From: CAVWDI01 sp963753725
GTDB lineage: Bacteria > Chloroflexota > Anaerolineae > Anaerolineales > UBA4823
Direction of reading: 5' to 3'
DNA length: 64,000 nucleotides
Assembly: GCA_963753725.1 (NCBI GenBank)
Contig: CAVWDI010000009.1
Location: forward strand, 124,001 to 188,000
Positions within the stretch are counted from its first letter, which is position 1. Each line of letters starts with the position of its first letter. Shown here piece by piece: positions 1-8,257 of the stretch. The notes beneath the pieces were generated by a model. It had not been told where the DNA came from, made no database searches, and worked only from the letters and a program-made list of their open reading frames with translations. The translations under genes and the position numbers were made by a program.

Positions 1-167
1 GAGCATAATTCCAAAACCTTAAGTTGTGTTTTCTTGCGCGGTAAAAGTTGGCAGAATATATCTATCAATCGTTGGCGATCAGGTACAAAGTATCTCCCAT
101 AATTAATAAAAGTACGGCTATCATTTTCATCCCAACCCGGCTCTTGGGAAATTAATATTTCGTCCAT
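1..167 (-). CDS. SAM-dependent methyltransferase, N-terminal fragment cut by window edge
   Basis: On the minus strand an ATG at 167 opens a reading frame that stays open to the window edge, so only the first 55 or so residues are present. It begins MDEILISQEPGWDE and continues through FINYGRYFVPDR to LKVLELC. The FINYGRYF-VPDR stretch and the VLELC at the truncated end resemble the N-terminus and the beginning of motif I (usually VLELCCGxG) of class I SAM-dependent methyltransferases. The SAM-binding loop itself lies outside the window. The substrate cannot be guessed. The family call rests on recognition of this short stretch only. Confidence 0.5.
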   Translation of the reverse strand, partial: MDEILISQEPGWDENDSRTFINYGRYFVPDRQRLIDIFCQLLPRKKTQLKVLELC

Positions 168-242
168 GGGTAAATCTTAACATAAGAAACGTATTCTCAA
201 AGATATTGAGGATACATATCCTCACATTTATTAAACAGATAA

Positions 243-266
243 GGCGGACCTGATCACAAGTCCGCC
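243..266 (+). terminator. hairpin followed by T-run
   Basis: GGCGGAC at 243-249 pairs with GTCCGCC at 260-266, giving a 7-bp GC-rich stem with a 10-base loop. It is followed on the plus strand by AAAATTTTTG, which resembles an intrinsic terminator. No plus-strand gene ends nearby, so on the minus strand it may simply be a structured element upstream of the methyltransferase. Confidence 0.4.
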
Positions 267-341
267 AAAATTTTTGTTGAATAATGGATGATATTCTACT
301 TGTCAATCACCGTTAATTTGTGGGATTATTTCTATGAAATT

Positions 342-440
342 TGTCACTCTGAGCATCGCGCAGCATGTCTACGGCGAAGCGAAGAGTTTAGATTCTTCTG
401 CTCCCAAAAAACAGGGGTTTAAATCCGCATCAGAATGACA
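342..440. repeat. dispersed palindromic repeat, copy 1
   Basis: The element opens TGTCACTCTGAGC and closes TCAGAATGACA, so its ends are inverted repeats (10 of 11 positions). It contains the internal GGCGAAGCGAAGAG motif. A second copy sits at 57972-58041 with the same TGTCA...GAGCGAAGC...TGACA design. Both copies are intergenic. Such elements are common as dispersed non-coding repeats in environmental bacteria, including Chloroflexota. Whether they are mobile cannot be judged from two copies. Confidence 0.55.
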
Positions 441-481
441 AACCACCGTTTTCTTATGACCGACTACCAGATTGAAAAGGA

Positions 482-2296
482 TTAATTATTCCAAACTAGA
501 TTCAAAGCAGGAGCCTGGTTACCAGCGAATGTGATCTCAAATGTTATCGGTCCGGCAGGTAAAGACTGTGGGAAGAGCAGCAGTTCGCCCCCCAGGATAT
601 CGATGCCCAGCGTGGTCCAGTTATTCTCCCCCGTGGTTTTGAAACGCACCATGGCCGGAATATCTATTGGATACCAGGTCAGGTAATGCTCGTTATTTTG
701 AAGACTAACAATTGGGCCTGGGGCTCCAGCAGTATTGTCCACGGCATCTGCTGCCTGAATTCCAATGAAGGGTGAGGTATATACTTCTTCTAATACCACA
801 TTCCCCTGCTCGAGCAGTCGAATGGATGAAATACTTAGTCCAGGCGCCGGAATGGAGGTGTTGATAGACCTGGTCGAAAAACCTGCTTCCCTGGCCTCTA
901 AGACTTCCACAGGATATTCCCCAATGAGCGCTCCATTGTCATTTCGCAGTTCGATTATATAATCGTTTCCGTCCGAATTTCCACTGCGAAACCCTTCATA
1001 CTCATAAATAGGTCCAAATTCCATTTCGTTTTCCTGGTTTAGAAATGCTCTGATTTGCAGGACCTGTTCATTTTCCGCGGACAACATCGAAGCGCCGTTT
1101 TGGCGTTGATCGTAAAATAGACCCGTATATGTATAATCTGAGACCCAGTTGGGTGTACAGTAGCTCATAATGTCTTTGGTTGTATCTTGAATTACCAACA
1201 GCTGTGAAACGTCCATGCCAAATTGACCGATGATCCCATCGGCATACGGGTAGTCAGGGTCTGGGTTCGTAACCCCGCAAGGGGAATGCTCTCTGCCAAA
1301 GTTATGCCCGATTTCATGTGCTGCGATATTACCCCCATCGATTTCGTGTAAAATCGATTCATCCAGGCCTATGGATACGCGGTGACCGATCCAACCCAAT
1401 CCCGCTATACCTCCGTAATGCCAGGTGTTTCCATATTCATCTTCGATTGGGATGGGCGCATACCACACCTGGGAATCAGACGCGCCTTCGGATATTTTCA
1501 AAGTGGTGATGTAATTTAATAAATCACTCCATTCATATCCTTCCCGCAAATCTCCGAAGAAATTGACGGGTGAATGGAAGGAAACATTTACATTGTGTAG
1601 CGGATACATTTGCAGCACATCCGCGCTGATATGGTCATATGTCCCGGCGGGATAGTAATCGAAAGATGAACCCCTATCATGGAAGTAATTTATTGGAACA
1701 ATCTTCAAGTCCAACGCAGGCATGCCCAGAAAATCGAGTACAGCGCTGGCGGTGTTATTGCTTTCATTTGTTTCGACAATTGCTTGACCGGAATCGACCT
1801 TTGCCTCGAATGTTACTTGACCGGTCGTCCATGATTTGGGGATAACAAAATTGTATGTGGAGTTAAACGCGGCTCTTGAAGGATTAGGAGACACTACTGA
1901 GGGACCAGATACCAGAGGTGAACCTGGCAGGTCTTGATCATTCTGTTTTGCAGAAAGCGATACTTCAATACCTTGAGTCGGGGCGCTTTCTCCCGTTTTG
2001 GCGAAAACTCGCACAATTGTCTCGCGGTTGGCAACTAAAGGTACACTGTTTGAATCTGTTTGAATGGATTGCGTCACTTCCAGGTTGGCAATTGCCAGGT
2101 CGATTGTTCCTTTGGGGGGTTTAATCACTAAAGGAAAGACAAGCATATTTAGCAAATCCGCGCTGAGCGGTTCCGGTAAGGTAGGTTCATCTGCAGGTTG
2201 TTGAGCAAATGACAGATTTAAACTGGTGCCCAACAGAGCTGACAATAAAAAAATTATTGAGATGATTCTTAAGAAGTATTTCTGCGATTTGTCCAT
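482..2296 (-). CDS. secreted metzincin-like zinc metalloprotease with CARDB-type domain
   Basis: The 604-residue protein begins with a typical signal peptide (hydrophobic core about residues 8-30, ending SFAQQ), so it should be exported. Residues about 66-190 look like a CARDB adhesion-type beta-sandwich (LAIANLEVTQSIQ, then NESNNTA). Residues 327-337 read HEIGHNFGREH, the HExxHxxGxxH zinc-binding signature of metzincin peptidases. A Met-containing segment DIMSYC some 50 residues later could supply the Met-turn. The C-terminal third carries beta-rich sequence of unknown type. Substrate and cleavage specificity are unknown. It stands alone, 235 bases downstream of the neighbouring molybdenum hydroxylase gene, and no promoter was identified. 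The protease call is firm on motif grounds; the extracellular role is inference. Confidence 0.75.
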   Translation of the reverse strand: MDKSQKYFLRIISIIFLLSALLGTSLNLSFAQQPADEPTLPEPLSADLLNMLVFPLVIKPPKGTIDLAIANLEVTQSIQTDSNSVPLVANRETIVRVFAKTGESAPTQGIEVSLSAKQNDQDLPGSPLVSGPSVVSPNPSRAAFNSTYNFVIPKSWTTGQVTFEAKVDSGQAIVETNESNNTASAVLDFLGMPALDLKIVPINYFHDRGSSFDYYPAGTYDHISADVLQMYPLHNVNVSFHSPVNFFGDLREGYEWSDLLNYITTLKISEGASDSQVWYAPIPIEDEYGNTWHYGGIAGLGWIGHRVSIGLDESILHEIDGGNIAAHEIGHNFGREHSPCGVTNPDPDYPYADGIIGQFGMDVSQLLVIQDTTKDIMSYCTPNWVSDYTYTGLFYDQRQNGASMLSAENEQVLQIRAFLNQENEMEFGPIYEYEGFRSGNSDGNDYIIELRNDNGALIGEYPVEVLEAREAGFSTRSINTSIPAPGLSISSIRLLEQGNVVLEEVYTSPFIGIQAADAVDNTAGAPGPIVSLQNNEHYLTWYPIDIPAMVRFKTTGENNWTTLGIDILGGELLLFPQSLPAGPITFEITFAGNQAPALNLVWNN

Positions 2297-2462
2297 TATT
2301 GATTTTGATTCAAATTCACCAATCTGGGTATATCAGGGATGGATTTTATCACGATAGAAGGGTATTTCGTGTGTAAAAAAGGGAGCTTAATCAGGTCTTT
2401 TTCGGACTTATATTTAGATTTAGCAAAGCCTTAATGCAAGAACCCATCCAGTAGAAAAACAA

Positions 2463-2496
2463 AACCGGCTGGACGAAATGCTTCGCATAGCCGGTT
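2463..2496 (-). terminator. intrinsic terminator after molybdenum hydroxylase gene
   Basis: AACCGGCT at 2463-2470 pairs perfectly with AGCCGGTT at 2489-2496. Read on the minus strand, the hairpin lies about 35 bases after the stop codon of the upstream gene and is followed by TTGTTTTTC, the layout of a rho-independent terminator. Confidence 0.7.
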
Positions 2497-2531
2497 CAAG
2501 GATTTGAAGTTCGTAATGTTGGAGTTGTCTT

Positions 2532-4757
2532 CTAGATTTTGCCAAGCCCCTGCAGAACTCTTTGAGGAATAAGCGGAAAATCGTAGAACCATACTCCCGT
2601 AGCTTCATGCACCGCAGCGATAACAGCCGGCGCCAGGGGAATGAAGGGCATTTCCGCCATCCCGCGCGCTCCCCACGGACCGATAGGATCTGGAAATTCC
2701 AGGATCAGTGCTTCCACTTTTTCAGGAATATCCAGAACGGTTGGGATCAGGTATGTGGAAAGGGTTTGCGTATCCACAAAACCATCCTTCTGGATAAAGT
2801 TCTCAAGGACAGTGTAACCGGCAGCCTGTACTACAGCGCCCTCGATCTGCCCTTCAACTTGCTGTGGGTTCAACGACTTGCCGACATCGTTGGCCGAAAC
2901 CACATCAAGAATTTTGATAACGCCCGTCTCGGTATCCACTTCGACGGTGGCACTCTGGGCGACATATCCATACGCAAAATTTGGCGTTGAATAACCTGTT
3001 TCAGGATGGAGTGGGGTGGTCGCTGGCGGACGATATTGATAGGTGCCAATCGCTGGGCGTTCTTCACCGCGCCATTTCTCCAGGGCCTGGTCTACCGCTC
3101 CTTTAATTGAATTGCCTGCCATAAATGTTAATCGGGATGCAGAAACACTCCCGGAATTATCTGAGCTGGCGGTATCGGAAGGGACGATGCGGACTTTTTC
3201 TATTGTTACTCCAGCTGCATCCGCTGCCAGTTGGGAGAATACTGTGTGCGCGCCCTGACCGACATCAGCGCCGGCATGAAAAACCAGTACCTCTTCGATT
3301 TCGCCTTCGCCGTGCAGTTCGACGGTCGCCCAGCATTGTTCAGGAAAACCATGAGAGAATCCGACATTTTTATATGCCGCCGCAAAACCTGTGCCGCGCT
3401 TGATATGTGTTTTTTTTGATTGGGAGTTTAGTGAATCTGTGGGTTCTTTGTGCTCCCATTTCCCATTTTCGAATTTCCATCCGCTCTGTTTTGCGCATTC
3501 CTCGATAACCTCAGGCAGGCTGACTCCTTCAGGAAGCGGCGTACCTACAGAAAGCAGTAAATCTTCACGCATCACGTTACGCAATCGAATCTCTACTGGA
3601 TCCATATCCAGCGCTTCAGCCAGGCGGTTGACCTGGGTTTCAGCCGCGAAAGCAGCCTGGGGTGCCCCAAACCCGCGGAATGCGCCGCCAGGGATATTAT
3701 TTGTGTATACCGCATACGCGTCAACTTTTACATTGTGTACTTCATAGGGGCCGCTGCACATCAAAGTCGCATTTCCGAGCACTTTTGTAGAAGTGTAAAC
3801 ATACGCCCCGCCATCCGCCACAATTTCTACCTCGATGGCGGTTATTATGCCTTCCTTTGTCGCTCCCCAGCGTGTACGGATGTCATATGGGTGCCGTTTG
3901 TGGTGCCCGATTATTGATTCTTCCCGGCTCCAAATGATCTTCACTGGTCTGACGATGCCTTTCTGCTGCAGCCGCCACACCGCCAGCGCCAGCACAATTT
4001 GAATCGACATATCTTCACGCCCGCCAAAAGCGCCGCCTATCGCTGGATAGATTACGCGGATTTTTTCTGGATCCAGATCCAGGGCGTGCGCGATCTCTTC
4101 CTGATCTTCGTGGGTCCACTGTCCGGCGACATTTACCGTGATGCGGCCTTCCTCATCGATATAACCTATTCCAGCCTCTGGCTGAAGGTATGCATGTTCT
4201 TGAGCAGGGGTGTGATATTCTCCTTCGATAATTACATCCGCCTTTTCGAATCCATGCGCTGTATCGCCTTTTCTGATCCGATAATGGCAGAATTCGTTTG
4301 ATTCACGGTCTGGATGGAGTAAAAGCGCACCTGCCTCGCGGCTCTGGTTTGGATCAGTTACGATTGGCAGGTCTTCGTATTCAACTTCTATAAGAGAACG
4401 CGCTTCTTCTGCAATCCTCTCCGTGTCCGCAACCACGAGCGCCACCTGGTCGCCAACAAACCGCACTCTATCTGCAAAGGGTTTATTTGAACCCGGTCCG
4501 CATAATACCGGTTGGTCCTGCATAATCAAACCATATTCATTGTTGGGGACGTCCTTGGCTGTGAAGACAGCCAGCACGCCTTCAAGCGCTTCCGCTTTTG
4601 ATGTATCAATCTTGTGGATAATTGCATGTGGACGTCCAGCAAACAGGATTTTCATAAAGGCTTGATCCGGCAGATTGATATCTCCGGGGTAAAGCGCTTC
4701 TCCTGTGACCTTCGCTTCAGCATCGATGCGAGTGATCGATTTTCCGATCGTAGACAT
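2532..4757 (-). CDS. xanthine dehydrogenase/aldehyde oxidase family, molybdopterin-binding large subunit
   Basis: This is a molybdenum hydroxylase large subunit of about 741 residues. The hammerhead domain lies at about 15-125 (TGEALYPGDINLP, then AFTAKDVPNN). The two molybdenum-cofactor domains follow, with GGAFGGRED near residue 245, GAFRGFGAPQ near 365 and GPWGARGMAEMP near 700. The Glu in the last motif is the position of the active-site Glu in the family. The frame is open from a TTG at 4772, but ATG 4757 sits behind a GGAG and starts MSTIGKSITRID, so I prefer it. The FAD and 2Fe-2S subunits that normally accompany it are not in the window, so the substrate (purine, aldehyde, CO or other) is open. 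A terminator follows the gene. Confidence 0.85.
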   Translation of the reverse strand: MSTIGKSITRIDAEAKVTGEALYPGDINLPDQAFMKILFAGRPHAIIHKIDTSKAEALEGVLAVFTAKDVPNNEYGLIMQDQPVLCGPGSNKPFADRVRFVGDQVALVVADTERIAEEARSLIEVEYEDLPIVTDPNQSREAGALLLHPDRESNEFCHYRIRKGDTAHGFEKADVIIEGEYHTPAQEHAYLQPEAGIGYIDEEGRITVNVAGQWTHEDQEEIAHALDLDPEKIRVIYPAIGGAFGGREDMSIQIVLALAVWRLQQKGIVRPVKIIWSREESIIGHHKRHPYDIRTRWGATKEGIITAIEVEIVADGGAYVYTSTKVLGNATLMCSGPYEVHNVKVDAYAVYTNNIPGGAFRGFGAPQAAFAAETQVNRLAEALDMDPVEIRLRNVMREDLLLSVGTPLPEGVSLPEVIEECAKQSGWKFENGKWEHKEPTDSLNSQSKKTHIKRGTGFAAAYKNVGFSHGFPEQCWATVELHGEGEIEEVLVFHAGADVGQGAHTVFSQLAADAAGVTIEKVRIVPSDTASSDNSGSVSASRLTFMAGNSIKGAVDQALEKWRGEERPAIGTYQYRPPATTPLHPETGYSTPNFAYGYVAQSATVEVDTETGVIKILDVVSANDVGKSLNPQQVEGQIEGAVVQAAGYTVLENFIQKDGFVDTQTLSTYLIPTVLDIPEKVEALILEFPDPIGPWGARGMAEMPFIPLAPAVIAAVHEATGVWFYDFPLIPQRVLQGLGKI

Positions 4758-4815
4758 AGGCTCATTCTCCAAAAAGTACTAAAGATTTCGACTGATTAGG
4801 ATTATACCCGTCTAT

Positions 4816-5751
4816 CTATTTCTTGCTGCGGTTTTTTCGCCAGTACCGTTCAATCCCGTATGTCGACATCCAGGATGGGTTGGCGGCTTCAAAAGGATCA
4901 AGCTGTTCAGGTTCCAAACCTTGCTCCAGCGAACGATCACGAGTCCATTCCAGGAACTTCTCGTTCAACGCATCCAGACTGGGTTCATTTGGGAGTACAT
5001 CCTCGATCCACTGCTCGACTTCATCCAATGCGGTTTCAATTTCATTCAAATGCCAGGCTGTATCTTCGTATATACCGAAATGGGTGGGTGCGAGGCGAGT
5101 GAATGCGCCGCTTTCGAACTCTGAGCATAGTCTGGTCTTACTATCTCTCCAAAGTTCCAGGTTGAATTCAGGCGGCGGCATCGGTAGACGGATATGCTGC
5201 AAACCGTGCATACGAATCCCACTGATATCGCCCGAAAAACACACATCTTCATATAAATAAACATGATGGTGGTTAGCGTGTCCAGGAGTATCGATCGCCC
5301 GGAATTGGAGCTCATTCACTTGAATGATATCTTCATCCGCCACTTCGTTGATCATCCTTCTGGGTACAGGTAAAAACTCTCCCCATAGAGTTTCCATTTG
5401 ATCCCCGTAAATGCGGGCTGCGCTGGCGAGCAATTTGTCCGGATTGACCAGGTGGGGCGCTCCAACATGATGGACGTGTATCCTGGCTCCAGAACTAGCC
5501 AGCCAACCCGCTGCGCCTGCGTGATCGAGGTGGATGTGGGTGAGTAAAACATCCGTCACATCGCTAGGGAAATAACCTTGTGCCGCCAGTCCCAGTGTCA
5601 AATTCTGAACGGTTGAGCCCGGTCCCGATTCTATCAGCGCGACTCCGCCAGAATGGGGGATTAAATAACTGGCGATGGCTCCATTTATTCCTAAAAATTT
5701 ATGGTCGATTACAAAGATTTTCCCATTGATTTCTTGTTGATTTGTATTCAT
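4816..5751 (-). CDS. MBL-fold metallo-hydrolase
   Basis: The protein belongs to the metallo-beta-lactamase superfamily. THIHLDHAG at about residues 67-75 is the HxHxDH zinc-binding motif, GHANHHH near 150 supplies the next His ligand, and SGDISG near 165 the bridging Asp. Length is about 311 residues from the ATG at 5751 (MNTNQQEING). The frame is open to 5832, but the extra N-terminal residues are not conserved-looking. Glyoxalase II-like and thiolesterase-like enzymes share this fold and the substrate is unknown. It is convergent with nothing and lies 58 bases from the molybdenum hydroxylase on the same strand, so the two could be co-transcribed. Confidence 0.8.
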   Translation of the reverse strand: MNTNQQEINGKIFVIDHKFLGINGAIASYLIPHSGGVALIESGPGSTVQNLTLGLAAQGYFPSDVTDVLLTHIHLDHAGAAGWLASSGARIHVHHVGAPHLVNPDKLLASAARIYGDQMETLWGEFLPVPRRMINEVADEDIIQVNELQFRAIDTPGHANHHHVYLYEDVCFSGDISGIRMHGLQHIRLPMPPPEFNLELWRDSKTRLCSEFESGAFTRLAPTHFGIYEDTAWHLNEIETALDEVEQWIEDVLPNEPSLDALNEKFLEWTRDRSLEQGLEPEQLDPFEAANPSWMSTYGIERYWRKNRSKK

Positions 5752-6102
5752 TTTATATACCTTCAGATTGATAAGTATCGCTAAGTATACATTGGAAATG
5801 GATATTTTTACTGGCTTCATGTATCTGTACAATGTAGATCGAATGAAACCGAAATTTCTTGACTTTTATACTCCCAGGCGCGATAATCTTAACAGCTAAC
5901 AAATTTGTAAGGTCGCGATTGGATTTCAAGGAAAAAAGGGGGCTATGATTAAAACATAAACATTGTGCAGGATGTCAATTTTACTGGTGATCTAATTAAT
6001 AGGTGAAAAGAATCATATTGATGCGGTTATATTTTTATATAGGCACCCAGAGATAATAAAAAAATTCTAGAATAATAATAAGTAAATAGAAAGGAGAACC
6101 AA
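5752..6102. other. divergent intergenic region upstream of peptide operon
   Basis: These 351 bases separate the minus-strand MBL gene from the four-peptide operon and must hold promoters for both. The region is AT-rich. I found no hexamer pair with good spacing that I would call a promoter. It ends with a strong Shine-Dalgarno (AAAGGAG) before the first peptide. Confidence 0.4.
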
Positions 6103-6318
6103 ATGTCTTTAGCCCAGGTCGTATACAACATGTCAACCGACAACGAGTTTGCAGCCCAGTGGAATCAAGATCCTGAAACAGCTCTGGTGGAAAAAGGATT
6201 ACAACTCAGCCAGGAAGAACTGGCTTTTCTATCTTCAGGATTGAAGAATGGTCGCAGCGGAGATAAAGGTCAAGTGCGTTTATCAGAATTGGCGCTAATA
6301 TCCCGTGGATGGATGTAG
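6103..6318 (+). CDS. ComX-like pheromone precursor candidate, copy 1
   Basis: This is the first of four tandem 71-residue paralogues. The ATG follows AAAGGAG with good spacing. The sequence opens MSLAQVVYNM, carries DPETAL-VEKGLQL near 23-35 and an EELAFLSSGL helix near 38-47, then a Gly/charged linker (NGRSGDKG), and ends SELALISRGWM with Trp at position 70, next to last. There is no membrane segment or classic signal peptide. Inference: residues 1-47 act as a leader recognised by the downstream isoprenyl-synthase-like protein and the C-terminal tail is the mature peptide, prenylated on Trp70 as Bacillus ComX is on its near-terminal Trp. The leader also recalls the Nif11/LigA-type small-protein leaders, so another RiPP class is possible. 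Confidence 0.65.
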   Translation: MSLAQVVYNMSTDNEFAAQWNQDPETALVEKGLQLSQEELAFLSSGLKNGRSGDKGQVRLSELALISRGWM

Positions 6319-6366
6319 AGAAAATCAACATACAAAAATCAATATCAATAGTAAAAGGAGAAAAAT

Positions 6367-6582
6367 ATGTCATTAGCCCAGGTCGTATACAACATGTCAA
6401 CCGATAACGAATTTGCAGCGCAGTGGAATCACGATCCTGAAACAGCTTTGGTGGAAAAAGGATTACAACTCAGCCAGGAAGAACTGGCTTTTCTATCCTC
6501 AGGATTGAAGAATGGCCGCGGCGGAGATAAAGGTCAAGTACGTTTATCAGAATTGGCGCTAATATCCCGCGGTTGGATGTAG
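6367..6582 (+). CDS. ComX-like pheromone precursor candidate, copy 2
   Basis: This paralogue differs from copy 1 at only two residues (Gln22 to His, Ser52 to Gly) and keeps the C-terminal ISRGWM. It follows copy 1 after 48 bases and has its own AAAAGGAG ribosome binding site. The spacers between copies differ in length and sequence while the coding parts are conserved, which argues for real, selected duplicates and not an assembly stutter. The assignment rests on the same reasoning as copy 1. Confidence 0.65.
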   Translation: MSLAQVVYNMSTDNEFAAQWNHDPETALVEKGLQLSQEELAFLSSGLKNGRGGDKGQVRLSELALISRGWM

Positions 6583-6640
6583 ATGTAACAAACACATAAA
6601 AATAAATATAAATAATTATCACAGTTAAAAGGAGAAACTC

Positions 6641-6856
6641 ATGTCTTTAGCACAAGTCGTATACAACATGTCAACTGATAACGAATTTTCAGCGCAATGG
6701 AATATCGATCCTGAAACAGCGCTTGCTGAGAAAGGATTGCATCTGGGCCGCGAAGAAATGGCATTCCTGTCCTCGGGTTTGAATTATGGACGCCACGGAG
6801 ATGAAGGGCAGGTGAGCTTATCAGAATTAGCGCTCATATCGCGTGGTTGGAAGTAA
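6641..6856 (+). CDS. ComX-like pheromone precursor candidate, copy 3
   Basis: Copy 3 belongs to a second subtype. Compared with copies 1 and 2 it has Ser17, Ile22, Ala29, Gly36-Arg37, Met40, an NYGRHGDEG linker and a C-terminal Lys in place of Met (ISRGWK). Trp70 and the SELALISRGW block are unchanged. AAAAGGAG precedes the ATG. Relative to copy 4 it has His34 and Ser59. The subtype-specific last residue could alter the signal if the mature peptide comes from this end. Confidence 0.65.
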   Translation: MSLAQVVYNMSTDNEFSAQWNIDPETALAEKGLHLGREEMAFLSSGLNYGRHGDEGQVSLSELALISRGWK

Positions 6857-6912
6857 GTAACAAAATACATAAAAATTCAATTCAATAAATTTATAGGTAA
6901 AAGGAGAAACGC

Positions 6913-7128
6913 ATGTCTTTAGCACAAGCCGTATATAAAATGTCAACCGATAACGAATTTTCAGCTCAATGGAATATCGATCCTGAAACAGCGCTTGCTG
7001 AGAAAGGATTGCAGCTTGGCCGCGAAGAAATGGCATTCCTGTCCTCGGGTTTGAATTATGGACGCCACGGAGATGAAGGGCAGGTGCGCTTATCAGAATT
7101 AGCGCTCATATCGCGCGGTTGGAAGTAA
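6913..7128 (+). CDS. ComX-like pheromone precursor candidate, copy 4
   Basis: Copy 4 is closest to copy 3 (four differences: Ala6, Lys9, Gln34, Arg59) and ends ISRGWK. AAAAGGAG precedes its ATG. Its stop codon is 18 bases before the start of the isoprenyl-synthase-like gene and in the same reading frame, which fits translational coupling of precursor and modifying enzyme. Confidence 0.65.
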   Translation: MSLAQAVYKMSTDNEFSAQWNIDPETALAEKGLQLGREEMAFLSSGLNYGRHGDEGQVRLSELALISRGWK

Positions 7129-7146
7129 ATATTTAATAAAATTGAT

Positions 7147-8127
7147 TTGCTGATAAAAAAATTACCTGACCAGATCTGGCGCACAATTGAAGGTACCTGG
7201 TCTCAGTCAACTGCCTGGCCTGAATTTATAAATGCCATGCAGTTGATTATCCCGCGTGGAGGCAGCAAGGGAATTGATGTAGAACAGGATTCTTCAAAAT
7301 GGGCGGTTCTACCCGGACTGTGCTGTCAGGCGGCTGGAGGTCAGGCTGAGTGGGCAAATGATATCGCAGCTGCCTGGCTGCTGTTTTACATTGCTGCCGA
7401 TATCATGGATACGATTGAAGACCTCGACCAACCTGATGCATGGTGGGAGGAATTAGGTCCAGGCGCGGCAATAAATATAGCTTCCGGTTTATATTTCACC
7501 GCCACGCGCATTCTTGATCAGCTCTATCACAAGCAGCCTACTCGAAAATCCGCTGGGGAAATTGTGGAAAAAGTGATTGATGGATTTTTGATTATGTGCA
7601 GCGGTCAGCAGATTGATTTGATTCGGGATCGTTTTACATTAGATGAATATTGGAAAACCTCGGCAGCCAAATCGGGTGAATTTTTCGGGATGGCTTGTTG
7701 GGCGGGTGCACGCGTTAATCAAAGTGATCCGGCGAAATTGGATTGTTACCAGGATTTTGGAAAACATTTAGGATTGCTCATACAGATATTGGATGATCTT
7801 GAGGAATTTCAAAACCTTCACAATTTGATTACAGAGCTCGAATGGAAGAATATTCGTAAAGCACTCCCGGTGATTTACACGCTGGAAGTCGTTCAGGAAC
7901 CGGCGAAGACCCATTATATTGAATGTTTAAACCGGGCACATTTGGAACCGCTTGCTGTTGAAGAGGTTATCCGAATAATGGAGGAATGCGGCGTTGTGAT
8001 CTACCTGTTGGCTGAAATCGAACGCAATTCAAACTCAGCCCTGGCGAGTTTAGGTTCTGCTGGACCCGAGACGAATGCGGCTCAGTATCTGGCAGGTATG
8101 ATAGAGCGCTTAAAATCACGAGCCTGA
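7147..8127 (+). CDS. polyprenyl-synthase-like protein, ComQ-like peptide prenyltransferase candidate
   Basis: The 326-residue soluble, all-helical protein belongs to the isoprenyl diphosphate synthase superfamily. The first Asp-rich motif is DIMDTIEDLD (85-94), GQQID lies at 153-157, and the second Asp-rich segment is QILDDLEE (213-220). Neither motif is the perfect DDxxD pair of chain-length synthases, as in Bacillus ComQ, which prenylates ComX. It directly follows four Trp-ended peptides and precedes a membrane sensor kinase, which points to peptide modification and not to bulk isoprenoid synthesis. No ATG begins the frame. The TTG at 7147 is the likeliest start (ATT 7141 and CTG 7150 are alternatives). 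There is no Shine-Dalgarno at usual spacing, so coupling to copy 4 is likely. A stand-alone terpenoid enzyme is the main alternative. Confidence 0.75.
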   Translation: MLIKKLPDQIWRTIEGTWSQSTAWPEFINAMQLIIPRGGSKGIDVEQDSSKWAVLPGLCCQAAGGQAEWANDIAAAWLLFYIAADIMDTIEDLDQPDAWWEELGPGAAINIASGLYFTATRILDQLYHKQPTRKSAGEIVEKVIDGFLIMCSGQQIDLIRDRFTLDEYWKTSAAKSGEFFGMACWAGARVNQSDPAKLDCYQDFGKHLGLLIQILDDLEEFQNLHNLITELEWKNIRKALPVIYTLEVVQEPAKTHYIECLNRAHLEPLAVEEVIRIMEECGVVIYLLAEIERNSNSALASLGSAGPETNAAQYLAGMIERLKSRA

Positions 8128-8241
8128 CACCCACCTGGGGGGGAAGCACTAATGCTCAGCAAAAAAATATCTGTTTGGAATCGCGCACCGCTTCATTTTC
8201 TTCCGTGTGTGCCTGGAAGCAGGAATCTTTCGTTGATGTGC

Positions 8242-8257
8242 TAGAATAAAATATCTA
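8242..8257 (+). promoter_or_regulatory. possible -10 box for leaderless sensor-kinase transcript
   Basis: TAGAAT at 8242-8247 lies 9 bases before the kinase ATG, and no Shine-Dalgarno is present. If this is the -10 box, transcription would begin at or next to the start codon. No good -35 box is seen. Confidence 0.3.

Larger units (their letters stand above)
168..481. other. intergenic region with hairpin and palindromic repeat
   Basis: No gene is visible in these 314 bases between two minus-strand genes. The stretch holds a GC-rich hairpin at 243-266 and a dispersed repeat at 342-440, listed separately. It is AT-rich elsewhere. Confidence 0.6.

Noticed and set aside
2562..3067. Antisense frames inside the molybdenum hydroxylase gene
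   Set aside because: These are shadows of a strongly conserved gene, rich in Arg/Ser/His with no motifs.
6103..7128. Assembly stutter producing four copies of one small gene
   Set aside because: The spacers between copies differ in length (48, 58 and 56 bases) and sequence, and the copies fall into two diverged subtypes.
6103..7128. Nif11/NHLP-type RiPP precursors matured by a radical SAM or LanM enzyme
   Set aside because: The leader is somewhat similar, but no such maturase, protease or export gene is adjacent; the only neighbour enzyme is the isoprenyl-synthase-like protein. Kept as an alternative in the gene entries.
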